Notes: generated by a model from the sequence alone, not told the origin. A DNA stretch of 64,000 nt from Streptomyces cylindrosporus (GCF_022698165.1 NZ_JALDAY010000012.1:310001-374000), one strand, 5' to 3'; positions 8,600 to 17,724 are shown, counted from the stretch's first letter. Made by a program: numbers and translations.

Positions 8600-10281
8600 C
8601 CCACGACCACGACCTGGAGCTCCGCCCGACGGAGGCGCAGATCTCCGCCGCCCTGAACCCTCCTCCCGGCCGCAACGGCGGAGACCTGGTCGTGGAGACC
8701 CTGGCCGGGCTCGGCGCGACCACGGTCTTCGGCCTGCCCGGCCAGCACGCCCTCGGCATGTTCGACGCCCTGCGCCGCTCCTCCCTGCGGTACATCGGCC
8801 TGCGGGTGGAGAACAACGCGGGGTTCGCGGCGGACGCGTACGGCCGGGTCACCGGCGAGGCGGCCCCGCTGCTCCTCTCGACCGGCCCGGGCGCGCTGAC
8901 CTCGCTGGCCGCGCTGCAGGAGGCGGCCGCCGCCTCCGCCCCCGTCCTCGCCATCAGCAGCCAGATCCCGACCCTGGGCCTGGGCGGCGGCCGCCACGGC
9001 TACCTCCACGAACTCCCGGACCAGGCCGCGTCCTTCCGGGGCGTGGTGAAGTCGGTCCACACGGTCCGCACCCAGTCCCAGATCCCGTCCGCGATCGCGG
9101 CGGCCTGGAAGTCGGCGCTGACGGCCCCGCACGGCCCGGTGTGGGTGGAGATCCCGCAGGACGTCCTCTTGTCCGAGACCGCGATCCCCGTGGTCACGGG
9201 CGGCGATGCCCTCCCCGAAGACCTGCCCCCGCGCCCCGAACTCACCGCCGTGGCAGCCGACTTGCTCTCGCGTGCCGCCCGTCCGGCGATCATCGCGGGC
9301 GGGGGAGTGGTACGGGCGGACGCGAGCGGCAAGCTGCGCCGGCTGGCGGAGGTGCTGCGGGCGCCGGTGGTGACGACACCGGGCGGCAAGGGCGCGTTCC
9401 CGTGGGAGCATCCGCTGTCCATGCAGTCCTGGATCGAGGACCGGCACACGACGGACTTCCTGGAGGACGCCGACGTACTGCTGGTCGTCGGCTCGGGCCT
9501 GGGCGAACTCTCCTCGAACTACCACACGTTCAAGCCGCGCGGCCGGGTCGTCCAGATCGAGGCGGACCTCGGCAAGCTGGAGTCGAACCATCCGGCGCTG
9601 GGGATCCACGCGGACGCGCGCCTGGCCTTGCAGGCCCTGCTGGAGACGGTTTCCGAGCGCGAGGACCCGACCGCCGCCGACCGGGTGAGCGCGCTGCTCG
9701 CGAAGGTCGCCGACCGCATCGCCGCCCAGGAACTCACCCTGGAACAGGACGTGTTGAGGTCGGTCCGCCGGGCCCTGCCGGCCGACTCCCCGTCCTTCTG
9801 GGACATGACGATCCTCGCCTACTGGGCCTGGTCCGCCTTCGACGCCAAGGGCCCCAACCTGCTGCACTCCGCGCAGGGCGCGGGCGGCCTCGGCTACGGC
9901 TTCCCGGCGGCGCTCGGCGCGGCGGCGGCGGACCCGACCCGCCCGGTGCTCGCGGTCTCCGGCGACGGCGGCGCCCTCTACTCCATCGCCGAACTGGCGA
10001 CGGCCCGCCAGTACGCCCTGAACGTCACCTGGCTGATCGTCGACGACGGCGGCTACGGCATCCTCCGCGAGTACATGACGGACGCGTTCGGCGAGCCGAC
10101 GGCAACGGAGCTGACGCGGCCGGACTATGTGGCCCTGGCCGAGTCCTTCGGGGTGCCGGGGGTGCGGACGACCCCGAAGACCCTGGAGACGGACCTGGCC
10201 AAGGCGCTCGCCGCTCCGGGCCCCTCGGTGGTCGTACTCCCGGCGGTGCTGCGGATGTTCGCGCCTACGCATCTCGACTGA
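8596..10281 (+). CDS. Thiamine-pyrophosphate-dependent enzyme (decarboxylase/acetolactate synthase-like)
   Basis: The 561 residues are in the order N-terminal Pyr domain, central domain, C-terminal PP domain. The Pyr-domain catalytic Glu is E72 in RVENNAG. The PP-domain ThDP/Mg motif begins at SGDGGALYS and ends at VDDGGYG, with DD where many members have NN. Start is the GTG overlapping the ureohydrolase stop (GTGA). Reaction is not defined by sequence. Pairing with a ureohydrolase resembles the arginine transaminase route, where a ThDP 2-ketoarginine decarboxylase (AruI) feeds guanidinobutyrase; this is inference. FAD-site conservation was not established. Confidence 0.85.
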   Translation: MTHDHDLELRPTEAQISAALNPPPGRNGGDLVVETLAGLGATTVFGLPGQHALGMFDALRRSSLRYIGLRVENNAGFAADAYGRVTGEAAPLLLSTGPGALTSLAALQEAAAASAPVLAISSQIPTLGLGGGRHGYLHELPDQAASFRGVVKSVHTVRTQSQIPSAIAAAWKSALTAPHGPVWVEIPQDVLLSETAIPVVTGGDALPEDLPPRPELTAVAADLLSRAARPAIIAGGGVVRADASGKLRRLAEVLRAPVVTTPGGKGAFPWEHPLSMQSWIEDRHTTDFLEDADVLLVVGSGLGELSSNYHTFKPRGRVVQIEADLGKLESNHPALGIHADARLALQALLETVSEREDPTAADRVSALLAKVADRIAAQELTLEQDVLRSVRRALPADSPSFWDMTILAYWAWSAFDAKGPNLLHSAQGAGGLGYGFPAALGAAAADPTRPVLAVSGDGGALYSIAELATARQYALNVTWLIVDDGGYGILREYMTDAFGEPTATELTRPDYVALAESFGVPGVRTTPKTLETDLAKALAAPGPSVVVLPAVLRMFAPTHLD

Positions 10282-10289
10282 CGGCGCCC

Positions 10290-10318
10290 TGGACTGACGC
10301 CCCGTGACGATCTAGTCT
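10290..10318 (+). promoter_or_regulatory. Candidate promoter of EACC1-caspase operon 1
   Basis: TGGACT (10290-10295), a 17-bp spacer and TAGTCT (10313-10318) match a housekeeping-type promoter moderately, and lie between the ThDP gene stop and the EACC1 start. A GGGGGAAG ribosome site follows at 10333-10340. No experimental support. Confidence 0.4.
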
Positions 10319-10352
10319 CGGTGCGCATCTACGGGGGAAGTTGCTACTGAGC

Positions 10353-10709
10353 ATGACAGTCGAATTACGCGTCTACGTGAACGGCGTCGGGCAGCTGGAC
10401 GGTCTGCGCGAGTGGATGGGCGGGCATGCCGGCGTCGAGGTGACGGTCGTGGAGCCGCCGCCCGAGCGCAACAGCCAGGGCACCGTGTGGGACTTCCTGT
10501 CGGTGGTGTGTGCCGCGGGCGGGCCGATCGTCGCCGCGGTGACCGCGCTGCAGCTGTGGATCGGCGCCCAGACCACCGAGATCGAGGTGGAGGTCGACGG
10601 GCGGCGCATCCGGGTGAACGGGCGCAACGCCGAGGCCAAGCTCCGCGAGGTCATGGAGGTCGCCAGGGCACTGGAGGCGCCGGCGGAGGCCCCGGATGAC
10701 CCGGCGTGA
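10353..10709 (+). CDS. EACC1 (effector-associated constant component 1) protein
   Basis: A 118-residue protein with the EACC1 layout: an N-terminal beta-alpha unit (VELRVYVNGVGQLDGLREWM), a short variable loop, one hydrophobic Gly/Ala-rich helix ending in LQLWIG (about 45-70), then TEIEVEVDGRRIRVNG and a C-terminal helix. EACC1 is a constant partner encoded beside variable effectors (caspases, proteases, others) in predicted counter-invader conflict systems; its biochemical role is unknown. Its stop lies inside the caspase-kinase gene (14 bp overlap), so the two are coexpressed. ATG 10353 is preferred to TTG 10341 on ribosome-site spacing. Confidence 0.8.
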   Translation: MTVELRVYVNGVGQLDGLREWMGGHAGVEVTVVEPPPERNSQGTVWDFLSVVCAAGGPIVAAVTALQLWIGAQTTEIEVEVDGRRIRVNGRNAEAKLREVMEVARALEAPAEAPDDPA

Positions 10710-13416
10710 CGACATCGACTTCGGCCGGTCGCGCGCCATCCTGCTGGGCACCTCGAAGTACACGGCCGGATTCCAGGACCGCAGCCCCATGCCGGCGGCG
10801 CTCAAGAGTCTGGAGGAGATGCGCCGGGTACTGACCGGGCCCGCCGAGTGGCCCGCGAAGCGCATCAGCTCCTTCGCGGACCGGCGCGACAGCAGCAAGG
10901 TCCTGCGGGACATCGCCAAGCTGATCGACGACGTCGACGACGTGCTGCTGTTCTACTACGTCGGCCACGGCCAGCTGCTGATGAGCAACAGCGGGCGTCA
11001 CGACCTCGGGCTCGCCCTCACCGACACCAGCGAGGAGCCCTCGCAGCGGGCCCTGACCTCGCTCCGCTTCCGTGAGGTGCGCGAGCTGCTGGAGCGCAGC
11101 AACGCCCGCATGAAGATCTTCGTCCTCGACTGCTGCTGCGCCGGCATCGCCACCCGCTACGCCGAACCCGCCGCCGGCCTCACCGGCCACGCCGACGGCT
11201 CCACCCCGACGCGCGGCGCCGGCACCTACATCTGGACCGCCTGCAAGCACACCCAGAAGACGTACTTCGAGGAGAAGGCCGGCGGCCTGACCTACTTCAC
11301 CAAGTTCCTGGCGGAAGCGGTCCGGGAGGCGCACGCCGAGGACTCGCTCGGGGCGACCGTGGCCGACCTCCACGCCGACGTCCGCGGCCGGCTGCGCGGC
11401 ACGAGCCTGCCGGACGTGAGCATTCCGCCGATGCCGGACCTGCACTACAGCGGGCAGCCGGACCAGTTCCTGTTCGTGCGCGGCCAGGCCGCGGTGCGGG
11501 CCGCCGACGAGTTCCGCTTCGAGCCGCTGAAGCACACCGACCCCCGCAAGGTCGGCCCGTACCTCCTCAAGGCACGCCTGGGCGAGGGCGGGGCCGGCCG
11601 CGTCTTCCTGGCGTTCACGCCCGGTGGGCAGCCGCTCGCCGTCAAGGTCCTGCACGACGACCTGGCCCAGGACCCGGAGTTCGCGAAACGCTTCGCCCGC
11701 GAGGTCGACATCGCCCAGCGGGTGCGCGGCAACCATGTCGCGCAACTGGTGGCCGCCGATCCCTGGTCCGACCCGCCCTGGCTCGCCGCCGCCTACGTGT
11801 GCGGGCCGTCGCTGCTCGAACTGGTCAGGGAAGCCGGTCCGCTGCCCGCCCGCGACGTGATGCTGATCGCCTCGGGGATGGCCCGGGGCCTCGGTGACAT
11901 CCACGCGGTCGGCGCCGTCCACCGCGACCTGAAACCCGCCAACGTCATGCTGGACGAGACCGGGCCCAAGGTCATCGACTACGGGATCGCCAAGTCCGTC
12001 ACGGCCACCCGGATGACCCACACGAACACGCAGCTGGGCACCCCGGCCTACCGGTCCCCGGAGCAGGCGACGGGACGGCAGCCGGTCACCGTCAAGTCGG
12101 ACATCTTCACGCTGGGCGCCACGATCTACCACCTGGCCACCGGCAAGGACGCCTTCGCGGCCGAGGACCCGCTCGGGGTCATCAACCTCATCGCGCACGA
12201 GGAACCCGATCTCGACGCCCTGGACGAGGAGGTCCGGGACCTCGTCCGGCAGTGCCTGGCCAAGGACCCCGACCAACGGCCCACCGCCGCAGGGGTGGTG
12301 GAGATCTGCGCGGCGGCCACCGGCCCGCTCAAGCCCGGCGCCTATCTGCCCGTCGAGAAGGCCGCACCCGGCATCCACGCCCGCAACCAGGCGCTGCGCC
12401 GCCTCATGCAGACCGAGGCCGTCAAACGGTCGCCCGTCACCCCGCCACCGCCCCAGCCACCCGGTCCCGGCGGTCCCGGCACGCCACCGCCCCCGACGCC
12501 ACCCACCCCGCAGGTGCCCCGGGGAGCGCTCGGCGCCCTGCTCGCCCTGGTCTGCCTGGTGCTGCTGATCTGGCTGCCGGTCCACTTCGCCGACGCCGGC
12601 TCGGGCGACGACGACAAGAGCTCCGGCTCCACCCGGCCGACGGTGGACACATCCTCGTACACCGCACCGGAACCGGATCCGACGACCCCGGACGATCCGA
12701 CGACCGAACCCGAGGACACACCGACGCCGAGTCCCAGTCCGACGAGTTTCTGGGAGACGACGGGTGCGGGCGACTGCGTCGCCAACGAGGGCACGTACGA
12801 GAAGCCCGTGCTGCGGAAGGTCGGCTGCTCGGGTGGGGACTTCAAGGTGGTGCGGGCGTTCGACGACACCTCGGACACCGGAGAGTGCTCCGGAACCCCG
12901 GACAGCGACTACACCGTGGGCAACGCCTACTACGACCGGGTGCTCTGCCTCTCCTACAAGGCCACCAGCGCCTACCACGCGCAGGCCGGCGAGTGCGTCT
13001 TCGGCCCCAACTCGGCGGGCAGCGCCTGGTACCAGCAGTCCTGCGCCACGGGCAACTTCACCGTGAAGGCACGGCTCACCGGTACGGACGACCCGTCCCG
13101 CTGCCAGGCGTACGCCAATGTCGAGGAGAGCATCAAGAGCACGACCAAGTGGAGCCAGTTGAACGTCGTGCACTGTCTCTCGATGAACTTCCCCGACGCC
13201 GCCGGCCGCGCCCCGGTCGGATCCTGCCTGCTGATGACCGGCTCCGGGCAGCGGCACAGCTTCCAGGCGGCCTCGTGCGGTGTCGCCAACGTGGTGGTCA
13301 CCGGCCGTGTGTCCGCATACGACGACACCGCCTACTGCGGATCCAACGGCTGGACCACCTGGCGCTCCGGCGCGTTCCCGGACATCGCCTACACAGTGTG
13401 CTTCAGACGCAACTGA
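10696..13416 (+). CDS. Caspase-Ser/Thr kinase-TM-extracellular Cys-repeat fusion protein (EACC1-associated effector)
   Basis: A 906-residue fusion. Residues 1-265 form a caspase-like peptidase C14 domain with catalytic His91 (YYVGHG) and Cys147 (LDCCCAG). Residues 285-545 form a Hanks-type kinase: G-loop GEGGAG 296-301, K317, HRDLKPAN with D411, and DYG at 428-430 instead of DFG. A Pro-rich linker, one TM helix (about 611-632) and a Thr/Ser/Pro stalk follow. The ectodomain (692-906) holds three four-Cys repeats starting at 692, 765 and 842. Expected topology places peptidase and kinase inside and repeats outside. It overlaps the EACC1 gene. Inferred role: an envelope or invasion signal triggers kinase-controlled proteolysis or cell death. 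Confidence 0.85.
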   Translation: MTRRDDIDFGRSRAILLGTSKYTAGFQDRSPMPAALKSLEEMRRVLTGPAEWPAKRISSFADRRDSSKVLRDIAKLIDDVDDVLLFYYVGHGQLLMSNSGRHDLGLALTDTSEEPSQRALTSLRFREVRELLERSNARMKIFVLDCCCAGIATRYAEPAAGLTGHADGSTPTRGAGTYIWTACKHTQKTYFEEKAGGLTYFTKFLAEAVREAHAEDSLGATVADLHADVRGRLRGTSLPDVSIPPMPDLHYSGQPDQFLFVRGQAAVRAADEFRFEPLKHTDPRKVGPYLLKARLGEGGAGRVFLAFTPGGQPLAVKVLHDDLAQDPEFAKRFAREVDIAQRVRGNHVAQLVAADPWSDPPWLAAAYVCGPSLLELVREAGPLPARDVMLIASGMARGLGDIHAVGAVHRDLKPANVMLDETGPKVIDYGIAKSVTATRMTHTNTQLGTPAYRSPEQATGRQPVTVKSDIFTLGATIYHLATGKDAFAAEDPLGVINLIAHEEPDLDALDEEVRDLVRQCLAKDPDQRPTAAGVVEICAAATGPLKPGAYLPVEKAAPGIHARNQALRRLMQTEAVKRSPVTPPPPQPPGPGGPGTPPPPTPPTPQVPRGALGALLALVCLVLLIWLPVHFADAGSGDDDKSSGSTRPTVDTSSYTAPEPDPTTPDDPTTEPEDTPTPSPSPTSFWETTGAGDCVANEGTYEKPVLRKVGCSGGDFKVVRAFDDTSDTGECSGTPDSDYTVGNAYYDRVLCLSYKATSAYHAQAGECVFGPNSAGSAWYQQSCATGNFTVKARLTGTDDPSRCQAYANVEESIKSTTKWSQLNVVHCLSMNFPDAAGRAPVGSCLLMTGSGQRHSFQAASCGVANVVVTGRVSAYDDTAYCGSNGWTTWRSGAFPDIAYTVCFRRN

Positions 13417-13453
13417 GCGGTCCTGCCGCCCAGTTGCGCCCGCGGCGCGTCGC

Positions 13454-14260
13454 CTACCAGATCGCGTCCACCCACTCCGGGTGGTCGATGAACGGGTTGC
13501 GGTTGTGCTGGTAGGTGTTGTAGATGACGTTGTTGCGGTTCTCCTCGAAGGAGTCCGGCGGGTCCTCGTCGTTCCACTGCTTCAGGACCGAGAGCTTGCC
13601 GATGTAGGGAGTCGAGCCGTTGGCGACCTTGTCGTCGGGCTCCAGGTCCGCGAAGCCGTCGTCGCCCTCGTAGCGGACGGCCATGTAGAGGATCATGCGG
13701 GCGACATCGCCCTTGACGGCGTCGCGCGGCTCGAAGGAGTCCGAGTCGACCTTGCTGCCGCCGCTGTTGGTGAAGGTGGAGCCGCCCTCGTCGAAGTCGA
13801 GGTTGCCGCGCTTGGCGTTGACCGCGACGTCCTCCGGGCGGATGTGGTGCAGGTCGGTGCCCGGCCCGGTCGAGGTGGTGAGGTCGCCGTGCGAGATCGC
13901 CCACACGTGCTCGCGGTTCCAGTCGCCGCTGTCACCGCCGTTGAGCGACTTGCTGCGGGAGATGCCCGAGTAGAGCAGGATCACGTTGCTGCTGTTGTTC
14001 GGGTCCTGGTCGGTGACCTTCAGCGCGTCCCAGAGCGCCGAGTACGACAGCTTCGACACCCCCGAGCTGATGATCGTGTGCAGGGAGGACTTGAGGCTGG
14101 TGCCCGTCTTGCCGATCGCGTTCTTGTAGTACGTCGAGTCGTACGCGGTCGTCGTCGCGGCGGCCGGGGTCGCTGTCACGGCCGGGGCGGCCAGCCCGAC
14201 CAGTACGGCGGCGGTGGCCAGGGCCACCGACTTCCAGCGGCGTATGCCTGTCGCCAGCAT
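13454..14260 (-). CDS. Secreted endonuclease I family nuclease
   Basis: A 268-residue exported nuclease. A signal peptide with Arg/Lys n-region and Ala-rich h-region ends near residue 36 (TPAAATT). The mature part has the endonuclease I catalytic surroundings NREHVWAISHGD and TDLHHIRPEDVAVN, whose His/Asn residues form the metal-dependent active site, followed by RGNLDFDEGG. Such enzymes cut DNA non-specifically outside the cell, for nutrient recovery or during developmental DNA release. It converges with the caspase-kinase gene (38 bp gap). The longer downstream neighbour on the same strand has its own terminator. Confidence 0.88.
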   Translation of the reverse strand: MLATGIRRWKSVALATAAVLVGLAAPAVTATPAAATTTAYDSTYYKNAIGKTGTSLKSSLHTIISSGVSKLSYSALWDALKVTDQDPNNSSNVILLYSGISRSKSLNGGDSGDWNREHVWAISHGDLTTSTGPGTDLHHIRPEDVAVNAKRGNLDFDEGGSTFTNSGGSKVDSDSFEPRDAVKGDVARMILYMAVRYEGDDGFADLEPDDKVANGSTPYIGKLSVLKQWNDEDPPDSFEENRNNVIYNTYQHNRNPFIDHPEWVDAIW

Positions 14261-14350
14261 AAAGGTTGTCCCATCTACGCGGGTTGAATGGAGGCGGCAA
14301 GAGGGAGAGTGACATGGACATGAGGTCTCGGTGGTTAACGGAACGTTAAA

Positions 14351-14382
14351 AACGGCCCCCGACCGTGTGGTCGGGGGCCGTT
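14351..14382 (-). terminator. Rho-independent terminator after the GT39 gene
   Basis: A perfect 14-bp stem (14351-14364 with 14369-14382) and 4-base loop GTGT lie just past the stop of the minus-strand glycosyltransferase. Read in that direction the stem is followed by a run of T (GTTTTTAACG). It separates that gene from the nuclease gene. Confidence 0.9.
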
Positions 14383-14414
14383 GTCAGGCCGTGGTGCTGT
14401 CGTGCCTGTGTGCG

Positions 14415-16709
14415 TCAGCTGACGTCCGACGGGTCCAGGCGGTAGATCGACGCGGTGGTGGAGGTCGAGGTCGTACTCGACGTCGAGCCCGACGTCGAAC
14501 TCTTGCTGTACGCGCTCTCCTTGACCGCCGTGCCGTGCGCCTTCACCCAGTTGGCGACCGCGGTGGCGAGCTGGTTGTTGCCGCCCATACCGCCGCCCAT
14601 GCCGCCGCTGCTGATCTGGATGTAGTGCAGCTCGCCCTTCTTCACGATCTCCTTGAGCTTGGCGACCGTCATCCCGTTGTCGGAGCCGGTGAAGCCCCAC
14701 ATGGAGATGACCGGCTCCTGCGCGCTCAGCTCGATCTGCGCGGCACTCTGCGAATTGGACACCGCCAGCAGCCACTTGGCGCCGTCCTGGTGCTTCTTCA
14801 GGTACGCGATGAGCTCGCTGGACGCGCCGCCGCCCATCCCGCCACCGCCGCCGAAGCCGCCGCGCTGACCGGTCGTACCACCGCCGGGAGCCGTGCCGCC
14901 GCCCGGGGCCGTGCCGCCCGCGCCCGTCTCGCCGGTGCCGCCCGGTGCCGTACCGCCGGCTTCGCCGGTGCCGCCCGGAGCCTGGCCGTTGCCGCCCTGG
15001 GGCAGCTCGCCGTTCCCGCCGCCCGGCATCATCTGACCGCCGCCCGGAAGCTCACCGTTCTGACCGCCGCCGGGGAAGCCGCCCTCGGCCTGGCCGCCCG
15101 CCTGGTTGTTCTGGGTGCCGCCCGGCATCTCGCCGCCGCCCGGGAAACCGCCCCGGTTGCCGCCACCGCCGGGTCCGCCGCCGAAGCCGCCGCCCGTCGA
15201 GGGGCCCGCCGTCGGGTTCGAGCCGCCCATTCCGCCGCCGGTCGAGGAACCGAAGGCGGGCGAGGCGGCGTACGCCGTCGGGCCCGCGAGGGCCGCCACG
15301 GCCGCCGCGGCGACGGACACGGTGAGCAGGCGCGCCCTGTTGCCCGAGCGGAAGACCAGCAGGCCCGCGATCGCGAGCGCCATGACCACGGCGATCGCCG
15401 GCCACAGCCAGGTGTTCCAGCCGGAGGCCCGGCGCAGCAGCACGATCGCCCAGATGCCGGTGACACCGAAGGCGACCGGCAGCACCCACGCCCACCGCTT
15501 GTCGCGGCGGAACGCGTCCAGCAGCATCACGCCACCGCCGCCGCACAGCGCCGCGATGCCCGGGGCGAGCGCGGTCGTGTAGTACGGGTGCATGGTGCCC
15601 TGCGCGGTCGCGAAGATCACGTAGTGCAGGAGGGTCCAGCCGCCCCACAGGACCAGGCCCATGCGCCTGAGGTCGGTGCGCGGGGCGCGCCCGCACAGCA
15701 CCAGGCCGCCGATCAGGGCGATCGCGGAGAAGGGCAGCAGCCAGGAGATCTGGCCGCCGAGGATGTCGTTGAACATCCGGCCCAGGCCCGCGGTGCCGGA
15801 GAAGCCGCCGCCCCCGCCGCCTCCGCCGCCGCCGCCGTTGCCCTCGCCGCCGAAGACGCGGCCGAGGCCGTCGTAACCCATGATCAGGTCCCAGGCGGTG
15901 CCGTCCGTGGAGCCGCCGATGTACGGGCGGTCGGAGGCGGGCACCAGGGAGACCGCGAGCGCCCACCAGAAGCTGAAGACGGCCAGGACCACCGCGGCCA
16001 GCAGCAGGTTGACGGCGCGCTTCACCCACGGGGCCTTCGAGGCGTACAGGTAGAGCGCGAAGACGGCCGGGAGGGCGATCCAGCCCGCCAGCAGCTTGGT
16101 GTTGAAGGCGAGGCCGAAGCAGGCGGCCGAGCCGAGCAGCGGCAGCAGCTTCTCGTCACGGGTGGCGCGCAGCGCGAGCGCCGCGCCCGCGACCATGAGG
16201 AACACCAGGATGGTGTCGGGGTTGTTGTCGCGGTTGATGGCGACGGTGATCGGGGTCAGCGCGAACACCAGCGCGGCGACGGCCGCCGCGCCGTGGCCCC
16301 ACACCCGCTTCACGGACGCGTGCAGGATCCAGATCGCGCCGAGGCCGGCCAGCACCTGCGGCAGCATCATCTGCCAGGTGCCGAAGCCGAAGATCCGCGC
16401 CGACAGGCTCATCACCATCGTCGCGAACGGCGGTTTGTCGACGGTCATGAAGTTGCCCGGGTCCAGCGAGCCGAAGAACCAGGCCTTCCAGCTCTTCGTG
16501 CCGGCCCAGATGGCTCCGCTGTAGAAGGTGTTCAGGCTGGAGCCGGAGAGGTTCCAGGCGTACAGGACCGCCGCCAGGACCAGGATCGCGATCAGGGCGG
16601 GCAGCGACCAGCGGGGTGCCTTGTCCGGTGGCGCCGCCGGTGGGGTGGGCGGCGGCCAGTCGGCGGACACGGTCGGGGCGTGGGGGTGGGGATCGGTGGC
16701 AGACGTCAC
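14415..16709 (-). CDS. GT39/ArnT-like membrane glycosyltransferase with Gly-rich linker
   Basis: A 764-residue multi-pass membrane protein of the PMT_2/ArnT-YkcB type, transferring sugar from a polyprenyl phosphate donor to an envelope acceptor. About 10-11 TM helices occupy residues 35-490, with FMTVDKPPFATMVMSL marking the first extracytoplasmic loop. A very long Gly/Pro/Gln low-complexity stretch (about 500-640) joins a C-terminal soluble domain containing ELIAYLKKHQDGAKWLLAV and EPVISMWGFTGSD. A Ser/Thr tail follows. The GTG at 16709 is the likely start; ATG 16838 is possible but would prepend a poorly conserved stretch. Acceptor unknown. Confidence 0.85.
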   Translation of the reverse strand: MTSATDPHPHAPTVSADWPPPTPPAAPPDKAPRWSLPALIAILVLAAVLYAWNLSGSSLNTFYSGAIWAGTKSWKAWFFGSLDPGNFMTVDKPPFATMVMSLSARIFGFGTWQMMLPQVLAGLGAIWILHASVKRVWGHGAAAVAALVFALTPITVAINRDNNPDTILVFLMVAGAALALRATRDEKLLPLLGSAACFGLAFNTKLLAGWIALPAVFALYLYASKAPWVKRAVNLLLAAVVLAVFSFWWALAVSLVPASDRPYIGGSTDGTAWDLIMGYDGLGRVFGGEGNGGGGGGGGGGGFSGTAGLGRMFNDILGGQISWLLPFSAIALIGGLVLCGRAPRTDLRRMGLVLWGGWTLLHYVIFATAQGTMHPYYTTALAPGIAALCGGGGVMLLDAFRRDKRWAWVLPVAFGVTGIWAIVLLRRASGWNTWLWPAIAVVMALAIAGLLVFRSGNRARLLTVSVAAAAVAALAGPTAYAASPAFGSSTGGGMGGSNPTAGPSTGGGFGGGPGGGGNRGGFPGGGEMPGGTQNNQAGGQAEGGFPGGGQNGELPGGGQMMPGGGNGELPQGGNGQAPGGTGEAGGTAPGGTGETGAGGTAPGGGTAPGGGTTGQRGGFGGGGGMGGGASSELIAYLKKHQDGAKWLLAVSNSQSAAQIELSAQEPVISMWGFTGSDNGMTVAKLKEIVKKGELHYIQISSGGMGGGMGGNNQLATAVANWVKAHGTAVKESAYSKSSTSGSTSSTTSTSTTASIYRLDPSDVS

Positions 16710-16866
16710 GACCGCATCGTGCAAAGGGGGCGTGGGTGCGCGCTGTGCCGAACCTGGCTCCTGGCTGTGAATTGGCAAAGGGGGCGGTAACGCCTTGGGC
16801 AGCCTTTGCCCAACGGGTCCGCCGATACGTACAACCATTCACCCGAACTTGTGTGTCAACAGGGGT

Positions 16867-17724
16867 ATGACTCACGGGAGATCCACCAGACGTGCCAGAG
16901 CGCTCGCCACCGGGGCTCTCGGCCTCGGCGTGCTCATACCCGGCGTGGCCGCCGCCGCGCCCGCCGCCGCTGCCACCCCCACCGTCAGCTGTACGTCCTC
17001 CAAGGCGGCCCTCGCCACCAAGCTGCAGAAGGACATCACGGCCGCGCTGGCGGGCCGCAAGGGGACGGTCGCGGTCGGCCTCTACGACCGCTCCACCAGC
17101 ACCACTTGCTCGCTGCGGGCCACCAACTCCTACGACTCCGCGAGCGTCGTGAAGGTGACCGTGCTCGCGACCCTCCTGTGGGACGCGAAGAAGCACAACC
17201 GCTACCTCACCGACACCGAGGCCGCCCGCGCCAAGGCCATGATCACCAAGTCGGACAACGACGCGACCAGCAAGCTCTGGAAGCAGCTCGGCCTGACGAA
17301 GATCAAGGGCTTCCTGAGCGCGGCCGGCATGACGAAGACCGTCCCCGGCGCCAACGGCTACTGGGGTCTGACCCAGATCAACGTCACCGACGAGCAGAAG
17401 CTGCTCAAGCTGATCACCGCGAAGAACTCGGTGCTGAGCGACAACTCCCGCGCCTACATCCTCAAGCTGATGGGCCAGGTCATCTCGTCCCAGCGCTGGG
17501 GCACCCCGTACGGCCGCCCGTCCGGGGTCACCTGGCACGTCAAGAACGGCTGGCTCCAGCGCTCCACGCACGGCTGGCGGGTGCACAGCGTCGGCACCTT
17601 CACCGGCGGCGGCCACGACTACATGATCACGGTGCTCACCTGGGACAACAGCACCATGAACTACGGCATTACGACCATCCAGGGCGTCGCAAAGGCAATT
17701 CACAAGGATCTGGCCGCAAGCTGA
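16867..17724 (+). CDS. Secreted serine hydrolase, class A beta-lactamase-like
   Basis: A 285-residue exported protein. The signal peptide (RSTRRARALATGALGLG, cleavage near AAAAT, about 37) precedes a penicillin-binding-type domain. It has S93-V-V-K96 (SxxK), S129-D-N131 (SDN) and KNG in TWHVKNGW. All three active-site motifs are present, though the usual Glu of class A lactamases was not located, so carboxypeptidase-like or other hydrolase action is also possible. ATG 16867 sits closely behind AGGGG. Divergent from the GT39 gene with 157 bp between starts. Confidence 0.82.
   Translation: MTHGRSTRRARALATGALGLGVLIPGVAAAAPAAAATPTVSCTSSKAALATKLQKDITAALAGRKGTVAVGLYDRSTSTTCSLRATNSYDSASVVKVTVLATLLWDAKKHNRYLTDTEAARAKAMITKSDNDATSKLWKQLGLTKIKGFLSAAGMTKTVPGANGYWGLTQINVTDEQKLLKLITAKNSVLSDNSRAYILKLMGQVISSQRWGTPYGRPSGVTWHVKNGWLQRSTHGWRVHSVGTFTGGGHDYMITVLTWDNSTMNYGITTIQGVAKAIHKDLAAS

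Noticed and set aside
14331..16790. 819-codon plus-strand open frame opposite the GT39 gene
   Set aside because: Compositionally biased shadow; the minus strand has a TM-rich enzyme and a terminator in the right place.
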